Origin: Candidatus Zhuqueibacterota bacterium | GTDB lineage: Bacteria; Zhuqueibacterota; Zhuqueibacteria; Zhuqueibacterales; Zhuqueibacteraceae | DNA length: 55,119 bases | Direction of reading: 5' to 3' | Assembly: GCA_022616415.1 (NCBI GenBank) | Contig: JAKEEU010000130.1 | Span: 1 to 55,119 of the forward strand | Shown: positions 16,099-23,447 of the stretch, one piece after another | Layout of the letters: each line of letters opens with the position of its first letter | How positions within the stretch are numbered: the first letter of the stretch is position 1 | Position numbers and translations under genes: made by a program | The notes under the pieces: model-generated | What the model was told of the DNA's origin: nothing | The model's input: only the letters and a program-made list of their open reading frames with translations | Databases searched by the model: none

Positions 16099-19000
16099 CT
16101 ACTCTCTCAGCAATTTGCGAAACTTCTCTTGCGACACTTTTCTCGTATTGTACGTGCGCAGGTATTTTTGGTGATCTTCATCCGTGAGATAGGACTCGTT
16201 TTCGCCATACGGATAGCGTGACATGCTGTGAAAAGGAAGAGGCGCCACGGTTTGGCCATGCGCCGTGTTGAGATCACCGTCTTTGATCCAGCCTTCCGTG
16301 TAGATCAGGTAGTCGCGCCTCCATCCCGGCTGAAGGGCAGGAGCCTGAGTCGCGTCAAATTCCACCGTCACCTCGTCGCCGGCATTCATGATGATATACT
16401 TGTCGTCGGCCTTCAACAACAGCGGCAAGACGTCACCGTAACGCGTGTAATAGCCCTCCAGGTCCCGCCACTTAGGCGCTTTTGAAACTTCGCCATAATC
16501 AAACCAATGCGGGCCGTATCGCCCGCCCTTGCGATACATCCGTGAAAAGCCGCGATAATGAAGATTGGCAGCAAGCAAAGGCAACATGGTTAGTTGAATC
16601 TGATTTTGTTTGGCGGCGGCTTCCAAATTTTCGTGGTAATCTTTTTTAATCGCAGCACCGTGCTCGCCATTAACAAAATCCTTCCAGGATGACATTGCAG
16701 CACGAACGCGAGGCGTGGCTGAGAAGAAAACGTGATCCCAGTAAATCTCCATGTTGGTGCGGATGCGCACGCGGCGGTCGCGAGTGATGAACTTGCCGGT
16801 GAGATCGACGGCCATCGTTTTATCCTTGCCCATCGGAAAGCCGAGGTTCTCGATCACCGTTTGCCATTCGCCCCGGCGGTTCCTCACTTGCAAATACGGC
16901 GAGACGACTTGGGGCCGGCCGGATTGCGCGATGGCGACGTTGATGCTGGCGTCGCTGGGAAAAAGCCACCCGTTTAAAAATAAAACGACACTGTCGGCTT
17001 GCGCCGAATCGCCGGGATCAAGAATGATCTCGTGCATCTCGGTGAGGCCTTGAAACTTTGCGGGTTTCAAATTCGAAACGTAAATGTCGTCCTTGGCGCG
17101 AAGCGCCGGCAGAAGATCGCTGCCGCGCTCATCCACGACGGCTTTTGGCAAAAGCTTTCGCGCAACTTGATAAAGGCGCAGAGGCGGAAACGGCGGCGGC
17201 ACGAAGCGCTCGTCAACGTAAATGTCCACCGAATCGGGATGATCGACGGCGAGCAATTTCACCTGATCGAAATACGCCGTCTCCCAAAGCTCTTCCGTGA
17301 TCTGCAAAGTGTATTTGCCGTCTTTGGCCTTGAGCGCGTCACCGGGAATTTTGAGATACTCCTGCGAGGCGTCCGAAAAAGCGTAAGCGGTCGATCCGCC
17401 CATGATTCCCAACGGCATGCCCAGGGCGCTGCGCCACATCATGTCCTTCACAAACGTAAATTCGCGGCCATTCCACGTATAAAGAAAAGCACAGGAGCCT
17501 TTCAAAGCTTGTTCTTCGATCAAATCTTGATCGCTGCCGGGATAGAACAGATTTTGCGGCGTGCCGTTCGGCCATAAAATTCGCACCACGTCGGCTTTCA
17601 AATGCGCGCCGAGGCCGAGATGAGTGCCCGGTTCCGTGACCACGCGCATCTGATAAAGATCACCGGCTCTGATCTCCACTTTGGCGCCGATGCCGAAGTG
17701 GTTATTCTTGCCGCTGCCAGCGCGCAGGCCGACCAATTGAATTTTGAGATAATGATTGGCGTCGCCGCCGTCATTGCGCAACAGACGGATGCCACCGTCG
17801 AGACCGGCGAGGAAGATATCCGGATCGCCGTCTTCGTTGTAATCCGCGAGGGCGATTCTCCGGCCCGAAGAGAGGTTCGGCGGCAAAAGCGCAGACAAAT
17901 CCTTGAATTTTCCGCTGCCGTCATTGTGAAAGAGCAAAACCCCGCGCCCCGACTTGTCAATTGCTTTCCCGGCAACCATCAGGTCGAGAAAGCCGTCATT
18001 GTCAAAATCGAAAAACTCGGCGTCCAAGCCGGCGACTTTGCGGAGCGCTCCCAGCATTTCTTTCGAGCGCGCATCTTTTTCAAACGTGCCGTCGCCTTGG
18101 TTGCGATACAAAAAATAATCGCCGCCGTCGAGGCCGGTCACGAACAAGTCCAAATAGCCGTCGTTGTCATAATCCCCGGCGACAACCGCGCCGGAACGGC
18201 CGTTGCTCGTTAAGCCGCTTGCGGCGGTTATATCTTCAAATCGGCCCTGGCGCAAGTTTGTGTAAAGTATGTTGCTCGCTTTTTCGTTGACGACGAAAAG
18301 ATCGATATCGCCATCGTCGTCAAAATCTCCGAACGCCGCATCGCGGCATTTGGCATTCAGGGCGGCAAAGCCCATTTTTTCCGCAAGCTCCGTAAACGTT
18401 CCGTCGCCGTTGTTGCGATAAACGCGGTTGCCGCCGGCATTGGCGAGAAACAAATCCAGATCGCCTTCGAGATCCAAATCGACGAAGCGAGCGGCGTGGC
18501 CGGTATCGGGGTCGCCGACCCCAGCCGCAGCAGTCACGTCGAGAAATTTGCCTTCACCGAGATTGCGATACAAAATATTCGAGCCGTCGTTGACAATGTA
18601 CAAATCGAGCCTGCCGTCGTTGTCATAATCCGCAAAGATCGCCGCCGTTTCTTTTGCATCATGTCGAATTCCAGCTGCTGCCGAATTTTCGGCAAATTCG
18701 CCGAAGTCGTTGCGAAAAAGAAAATGCGCGCCGGCATCCTCACCCGGCTTGTAGGTTGCCACGTACAAATCCTGATCGCCGTCGCCGTCGTAATCCGCCA
18801 CGGCCAGGTGCGCGCCCAATTCGGAAGCCGACGCCGCTTCATCTTTTGTCTTCGGCACGACGTCCAAGCCGGCAAGAGAAGTGGCGTCGGTGAAACGGAT
18901 GGCGGCCAAGACCGCTTTTTGTTCCCGCGCCGGCGCCGAAATATTTTGGCTAAACGTGATAACGGGAAACCCGATGAGCGCGCCGCCGGGGCCTTTCAAT

Positions 19001-19743
19001 TCGAGTATGCCGGCTTGATAAAGCGGCGTCAGCTTCAAAAGGTTGTGAAAAATCAGCGTGGGGGTGAGCGCGGCTTTTGCGTTCGACGCCCGCATGAAAG
19101 CCAGCGCTTGATCGTAGAACCCCTTTGCCTCTGCTGTTAGCTCGGGAAACTGCCGAATAATCGCTTCCATACGCGCCGTCGCCGCCTCCGCCTTATCATG
19201 GCGCAAAAAGATTTCGATGAGCTGCAGCCGCGCAACGATATTGGCCGGTTTCAACTCGACGACTTGGTTGAGACATGTTTCCCCACGCTGGCGAGCTTCG
19301 CCGTCATCGCGTTTGAGATAAAGCTCGGCGAGGCTATAGAGCGTCTTAACGTGGCCGGGCGTATTTTTGAGTGAACCTTCCAGCTCGCGAATGGCTTCAT
19401 CTTCACGATCCGTCAGCTCATAAACTTTTGCCGACGTCATGCGAACGTCGGGATCGTTCGGCTCGAGCTGCAAAGCCTTTTTGATTCGTTCTTCCGCCTG
19501 CGCGTATTCTCCGCGGCGTAAATAAACCAGGCCGAGATTGGCGTATCCCAAAGCCTCATTTGGCGCCAAGTCGATCAGCTTGCGAAATTCGGCCTCGGCC
19601 TCGTTCAATTTGTTTTCTTCCAAATAGGCCAAGCCGAGCGTCCTGGCGCTGATGACGTCCGTGAGCTTGCGCTTGTCGCCGGTTTGTTTTTTCTCACAGC
19701 CAAACGAGAAAAATACCAACGCCGTGACAATGCATATTGCCAC
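16099..19743 (-). CDS. CRTAC1-type lipoprotein: TPR + FG-GAP propeller + ASPIC/UnbV + extra C-terminal domain
   Basis: About 1214 residues if translation starts at the GTG at 19743; the frame stays open further upstream through a REPIN-like repeat and into the transposase gene. The N-terminus is a lipoprotein signal with lipobox FSFGC (Cys16). TPR units occupy roughly residues 25-220. FG-GAP/VCBS repeats follow with many calcium-type loops (DYDGDGDQDLYV, DYDNDGYLDLFV), then an ASPIC/UnbV segment (GIGAKVEIRAGDLYQMRVV to RILWPNGTPQN). A further about 450-residue domain of unknown function ends the protein (KGSCAFLYTWNGREFTFVKD onward). It is probably surface or periplasmic. No Shine-Dalgarno precedes the GTG, and the repeat edge abuts it, so the start is uncertain. 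Confidence 0.8.
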   Translation of the reverse strand: MAICIVTALVFFSFGCEKKQTGDKRKLTDVISARTLGLAYLEENKLNEAEAEFRKLIDLAPNEALGYANLGLVYLRRGEYAQAEERIKKALQLEPNDPDVRMTSAKVYELTDREDEAIRELEGSLKNTPGHVKTLYSLAELYLKRDDGEARQRGETCLNQVVELKPANIVARLQLIEIFLRHDKAEAATARMEAIIRQFPELTAEAKGFYDQALAFMRASNAKAALTPTLIFHNLLKLTPLYQAGILELKGPGGALIGFPVITFSQNISAPAREQKAVLAAIRFTDATSLAGLDVVPKTKDEAASASELGAHLAVADYDGDGDQDLYVATYKPGEDAGAHFLFRNDFGEFAENSAAAGIRHDAKETAAIFADYDNDGRLDLYIVNDGSNILYRNLGEGKFLDVTAAAGVGDPDTGHAARFVDLDLEGDLDLFLANAGGNRVYRNNGDGTFTELAEKMGFAALNAKCRDAAFGDFDDDGDIDLFVVNEKASNILYTNLRQGRFEDITAASGLTSNGRSGAVVAGDYDNDGYLDLFVTGLDGGDYFLYRNQGDGTFEKDARSKEMLGALRKVAGLDAEFFDFDNDGFLDLMVAGKAIDKSGRGVLLFHNDGSGKFKDLSALLPPNLSSGRRIALADYNEDGDPDIFLAGLDGGIRLLRNDGGDANHYLKIQLVGLRAGSGKNNHFGIGAKVEIRAGDLYQMRVVTEPGTHLGLGAHLKADVVRILWPNGTPQNLFYPGSDQDLIEEQALKGSCAFLYTWNGREFTFVKDMMWRSALGMPLGIMGGSTAYAFSDASQEYLKIPGDALKAKDGKYTLQITEELWETAYFDQVKLLAVDHPDSVDIYVDERFVPPPFPPLRLYQVARKLLPKAVVDERGSDLLPALRAKDDIYVSNLKPAKFQGLTEMHEIILDPGDSAQADSVVLFLNGWLFPSDASINVAIAQSGRPQVVSPYLQVRNRRGEWQTVIENLGFPMGKDKTMAVDLTGKFITRDRRVRIRTNMEIYWDHVFFSATPRVRAAMSSWKDFVNGEHGAAIKKDYHENLEAAAKQNQIQLTMLPLLAANLHYRGFSRMYRKGGRYGPHWFDYGEVSKAPKWRDLEGYYTRYGDVLPLLLKADDKYIIMNAGDEVTVEFDATQAPALQPGWRRDYLIYTEGWIKDGDLNTAHGQTVAPLPFHSMSRYPYGENESYLTDEDHQKYLRTYNTRKVSQEKFRKLLRE

Positions 19744-19833
19744 CGCCCCGAAGGGGCAAAATATAATAGCCCAAGGTGAAACCCTGGAAATAGGTGTCAC
19801 CTCAAAAACAATAGCCCCAACGGGGCGAAATAC
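19744..19833. repeat. REPIN-like repeat, transposase-proximal copy (left)
   Basis: Two short GC palindromes in the same orientation, CGCCCCGAAGGGGC and GCCCCAACGGGGC, about 70 bases apart, separated by a spacer with GTGAAACCCTGG. It ends GGGGCGAAATAC. The same arrangement lies on the other side of the transposase gene at 20313-20407. It overlaps the upstream open extension of the CRTAC lipoprotein gene. Confidence 0.75.
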
Positions 19834-19837
19834 GCCC

Positions 19838-20290
19838 TTAGTCCCAAACATAACGTTCGTCATATTCGATGTTATATAATTTGAGAAAGGCGCGAAACTC
19901 GTCCTGGAATGTCTGCTTGGTATGATGTTCCTTCTGAATTGTAATATATTTTTTCAACGCCTCAACCCCGGATTGTCCGATTGAAAAGGCGCCGAACCCA
20001 TTCTGCCAATAAAAATTTTTACACTCCGGCCCCTTGGTCTTTATCCACTTCGACGAGCTTTTCTTGACCTCTTCGAGAACTTCGCTCAACGCCACCTTCC
20101 GTGAAAGCGAGACCAGCGTATGGACGTGATCCTCGGCGCCGTTGATCGCAAGCACCGGCGATTCGTGGGTGCGCCAAATTGAAGACATATAGGCGAATAA
20201 TTCGTCTTCAATCTCCGGCTTGATGAGGGGTTGGCGGTGCTTGGTGCTGAAGACGACGTGCACCAGGATGGAAGCAAGACTTTGCGGCAT
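19838..20290 (-). CDS. IS200-like/RAYT-type Y1 transposase
   Basis: 150 residues of the Y1 transposase (Tnp_Y1) family. The HUH motif is EDHVHTLV (His55 and His57) and the probable catalytic tyrosine is Tyr115 in KKYITIQKEHH. The N-terminus SLASILVHVVFSTKHRQPLI and the C-terminal FQDEFRAFLKLYNIEYDERY are typical of the short REP-associated branch. The start is set at the ATG at 20290; the open frame continues upstream through the right-hand repeat without coding character. Directly repeated REPIN-like palindromes flank the gene, as expected if the enzyme mobilises them. It splits the CRTAC genes at 16099-19743 and 20516-22303. Confidence 0.9.
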   Translation of the reverse strand: MPQSLASILVHVVFSTKHRQPLIKPEIEDELFAYMSSIWRTHESPVLAINGAEDHVHTLVSLSRKVALSEVLEEVKKSSSKWIKTKGPECKNFYWQNGFGAFSIGQSGVEALKKYITIQKEHHTKQTFQDEFRAFLKLYNIEYDERYVWD

Positions 20291-20312
20291 TTTACCCTCC
20301 GGTGATTGATTG

Positions 20313-20407
20313 CGCCCCGTTGGGACTTTTGGGAATTTTGAAATTGCCAGTGAAACCCTGGAGCGAGGGACATTACCCGGGATAAAAGCCCCAACGGGGC
20401 GAAATAC
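20313..20407. repeat. REPIN-like repeat, transposase-proximal copy (right)
   Basis: CGCCCCGTTGGGAC and GCCCCAACGGGGC palindromes about 75 bases apart, sharing GTGAAACCCTGG and the terminal GGGGCGAAATAC with the left copy. It begins 22 bases upstream of the transposase start, so it may also carry the gene's expression signals. Confidence 0.75.
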
Positions 20408-20515
20408 ACCATTCGCCCCTCGCATATCGTTATATTCGCTGTTATAAAATTTTAATCGCACAATCCAGGGTTGTAACGTGGGCTATTTTACTTAGCCCCT
20501 TTCAGCGCATCACCT

Positions 20516-22303
20516 CTATCGAACATTCACGCTCAATAGGCTGGGAGAACTTTCTCGAATCGTATAAACCTGTCCCGTGCGCGCGACGCCGAGCTTGTCC
20601 ACATTGCCGCTTGTGGGCCAACGAACGGCGATGCTATCGGTTTGTGAATGCGGCCCCAATCCGAAAATGATGGGATTGCTCTCCGATTGCGACAGATAGG
20701 ACGAGCCGGTGCGCACCATTTTTCGTTGCACCAACTCACCAGCCCAAACAGTTACAGCCGCTCCCACCGCGTCAAGATTCGGTGCGTCTCCAAGCAGGCG
20801 AATTTTTATCCAATTGGCGGCAGCCTCACCAGCGTCGCTGCGCAAGAGCATTGGCGAGCCGCCGTTCACCGTGACGAGCAAATCTGTGTCGCCGTCATTG
20901 TCAATATCGGCCGCAGCGAGGCCGCGTCCAACAATCGGTTTGGCAAAAGCTTCACCGGCTTGATCGCTGATATCGACAAATTGGCCGCGGCCGTTATTGC
21001 GAAAAAGTTGCGGCCTTTGCGCGAAAGTGATGTCCTGTTGCACGGCGTTGATTTCCGGCTCGATATGGCCGTTGGCGACGGCGAGATCCGCGTAGCCGTC
21101 GAGATCGAAATCGGCAAACAACAACCCGAAGGTCAACGTCAAGAGCGTGGATTTGGTTAAACGCGCGGCGCCGGCGAGATCTTGAAACAGCTCTTTATTG
21201 ATCTGTGTATAAAGCGACAGCGGCTCGCGTGAAAAGTTGCCGATGGCAATCGCCAAATTACCCTGGTTGGCAAGATCGGCAACGTCAATGCCCATGCCGG
21301 CGCGGGCGCGGCCGGCTTCGTCGTAAGCGACGCCGGCTTGCAGCGCCATATTTGTAAACGCGCCGTTGCCTTTGTTGAGATAAAGAAAATTGGGTTGCGT
21401 GTCGTTCGCGACCACGAGATCAGGCCACCCGTCATCATTGAAATCCGCAATGGCGACGCCCAACGATTTGCCGTCGGGATTAAACACGCCGGCGGCCTCG
21501 GTGACGTCTTTGAAACGCCTGCCATCCAAATTGCGGTAGAGCCGGCAGGTTTCACCTTGATATTGCTCCGGCGTCGCGTAAGATTTGGTTTTGCCGTCGA
21601 GTGTGGTGAATAAATCCGTCTCGGGCGTCCACTTGACGTAATTGCAAACAAACAGATCGAGACGGCCATCGCGGTCGACGTCGACCCAGGCGGCGCTCGT
21701 CGACCACGCCGGCGACTCATCACGACGTTCGCTGCTTCCGGTCACCTCGGCGTCCGCAGTGACTTCCGTAAATTTTCCCCGTTCATTACGCAGAAGCTTG
21801 TTGTCCCCGACGGCGGCCAAATAAATATCCGTGTCGCCGTCGCTGTCGTAATCTCCAAGTGCGCAGCCCATGCCGTAGATCGTAAAATCAAGGCCGGCTT
21901 CCGAGGTCACGTCTTTAAAGCGGCCATTGCCGAGATTGCGATACAAACGAGGCGTGGGCGGTTTGCCGCTCTTTTCATGGCCCGGCCAATATGAGCCATT
22001 CACTAAAAAAATATCCGGCCGGCCGTCGCTGTCGTAATCGAGAAAACCGCCGCCGCTTCCCAGCGTTTCCGGCATCCACTTCTTGCCGAACGCGCCGGTT
22101 TCGTGCGTGAAATGAATGCCGGCGGCGCTGGTGATGTCGGTGAAATGAATCGTTGCCGGCGCGGCAACGCTGTCCGGAATGACGTAGCCTGGCTTGGCGT
22201 AAGCCGGCGGCGGAGATTCAGCGGCAGGTTTTTGCTTGCTGCAAGATGAAAAGCAACATCCGATCACAGCCAGAAGTAGAAGGCGCTTGCTCCCGTGTGT
22301 CAT
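20516..22303 (-). CDS. CRTAC1-type FG-GAP/ASPIC-UnbV lipoprotein
   Basis: 595 residues from the ATG at 22303 (a TTG one codon earlier is also open). The lipobox region is CCFSSC, with Cys21 the likely acylated residue. FG-GAP/VCBS repeats cover about residues 50-490 with calcium-type loops such as DYDSDGRPDIFL, DVDRDGRLDLFV and DIDNDGDTDLLV. An ASPIC/UnbV segment closes the protein (DAVGAAVTVWAGELVQRKMV, IIFGLG, IAVRWPTSG). This is the classic bacterial CRTAC1 layout. Such proteins are thought to be extracytoplasmic, but their function is not established. It starts 15 bases after the stop of the Rpn-type nuclease gene, suggesting co-transcription. Confidence 0.85.
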   Translation of the reverse strand: MTHGSKRLLLLAVIGCCFSSCSKQKPAAESPPPAYAKPGYVIPDSVAAPATIHFTDITSAAGIHFTHETGAFGKKWMPETLGSGGGFLDYDSDGRPDIFLVNGSYWPGHEKSGKPPTPRLYRNLGNGRFKDVTSEAGLDFTIYGMGCALGDYDSDGDTDIYLAAVGDNKLLRNERGKFTEVTADAEVTGSSERRDESPAWSTSAAWVDVDRDGRLDLFVCNYVKWTPETDLFTTLDGKTKSYATPEQYQGETCRLYRNLDGRRFKDVTEAAGVFNPDGKSLGVAIADFNDDGWPDLVVANDTQPNFLYLNKGNGAFTNMALQAGVAYDEAGRARAGMGIDVADLANQGNLAIAIGNFSREPLSLYTQINKELFQDLAGAARLTKSTLLTLTFGLLFADFDLDGYADLAVANGHIEPEINAVQQDITFAQRPQLFRNNGRGQFVDISDQAGEAFAKPIVGRGLAAADIDNDGDTDLLVTVNGGSPMLLRSDAGEAAANWIKIRLLGDAPNLDAVGAAVTVWAGELVQRKMVRTGSSYLSQSESNPIIFGLGPHSQTDSIAVRWPTSGNVDKLGVARTGQVYTIRESSPSLLSVNVR

Positions 22304-22318
22304 CAATTTGATCCATTG

Positions 22319-23311
22319 TCAAAATTTTTGCACTTCCAGAATCGCTTCCATTGGCAGTCCGGTTACTTCCGCCACAAACGCTGGATTGCTTCCTTTTTGA
22401 AGGAGCGCTTGCGCTACTTCCATTTTGCCTTTTGCAATACCATCTGCAAGACCCCTCGCCGCGCCCTCCGCAAGACCCTTCTCCATGCCCTTTTCCATGC
22501 CTTTTTCCATGCCCTTCTTCATCCCAATGTCTTCCGCCGTGGTGAGCTCTGCATAAGCAGTCCATAGTCTTTTCAAGCTCTGTTCGTATTGATATCGCTC
22601 ATCGCGCGTCAGGTTGTAATATTCTGCCAAGGCGAAAGCTTTCTCAAAGACCGGGTCTCCTTTGAAAAACTCCGGCATTTGATCAAGAGAAGGAAGGTAA
22701 ATCAAAAAGTAAAGCCATTTGTTGAGATGAAGGTCGAGGCTGTATTCCGGCAGGGTTTCGTCAAACAAAGGCAATTCGATGGTGATGTATTTCAATTTGG
22801 GGTAGAACACCTCGTACGGCGCTTTATCATTCCGGATGCTGCTGCGCGTGATCACGGTCTTGCCGCCGTCTTCGAGGGTATAACCCAAGACGGCAATGCA
22901 ATAAACGCCGTCGAGCCGAAAATCCCACGGTTGGTTTGTGCTTTTGGCGTTTTTGCCATAAGGCTCAAGCGGCTCTGCAACCTTTGACAATGGGATTCCT
23001 TTCGGCGCCTGTTTGGAAATCGGAAATGTCGAGTAGTACACCATGCGGTCCTTGATGTACGCGATGCGGCTCTTTTGCATTTCGACGAGAAAATGGTTCC
23101 ATTTGTTATCGGTGCAGTAGACGTCGTAAATTCCGGTACGCTCATCATTTGCTTCCGGGGTTTGCTCTTTGTCCTCGAAACGGATATCCCGCAAAGGCGC
23201 TTCCAGCTCCAAAACGTCGGCAATAAAGCTGGCGGCGATTTCTTTATGGGCTTTATTACCGAACAGCTTCTTGAAGCCAAAATCGGTGGTGGGATCAATA
23301 TATCTTGACAT
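22319..23311 (-). CDS. Rpn-family nuclease / PD-(D/E)XK transposase-like protein
   Basis: 330 residues beginning MSRYIDPTTDFGFKKLFG, the hallmark of the Rpn/PDDEXK_2 family (recombination-promoting nuclease, 'putative transposase'). The nuclease core is GIYDVYCTDN with FLVEMQ, giving the D...E-x-Q pattern. The C-terminus has the low-complexity tail typical of this family, MKKGMEKGMEKGMEKG followed by LAEGAARGLADGIAKG, then a short helical end. ATG at 23311 with GGAGGG about 5 bases upstream. It is cytoplasmic, unlike all its neighbours, and is likely a mobile or selfish passenger within the CRTAC cluster. Confidence 0.9.
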   Translation of the reverse strand: MSRYIDPTTDFGFKKLFGNKAHKEIAASFIADVLELEAPLRDIRFEDKEQTPEANDERTGIYDVYCTDNKWNHFLVEMQKSRIAYIKDRMVYYSTFPISKQAPKGIPLSKVAEPLEPYGKNAKSTNQPWDFRLDGVYCIAVLGYTLEDGGKTVITRSSIRNDKAPYEVFYPKLKYITIELPLFDETLPEYSLDLHLNKWLYFLIYLPSLDQMPEFFKGDPVFEKAFALAEYYNLTRDERYQYEQSLKRLWTAYAELTTAEDIGMKKGMEKGMEKGMEKGLAEGAARGLADGIAKGKMEVAQALLQKGSNPAFVAEVTGLPMEAILEVQKF

Positions 23312-23447
23312 CACGCCCTCCTGTAGTTCCTTTGAAGTCGCGCAGTTGGATAAATTAACTCGTTCCAGCTATATTAGTTGAATTTGCCGTAAAAAGCAAG
23401 CAAAATTGTAAACTATTCAACCGTTCGGAGGCTTTGTCTTTGTAGGT

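Noticed and set aside
19744..19863. Use of the far upstream ATG at 19863 as start of the CRTAC lipoprotein
   Set aside because: It would begin inside the transposase gene and translate the REPIN-like repeat ahead of the lipoprotein signal. It is kept only as an alternative.
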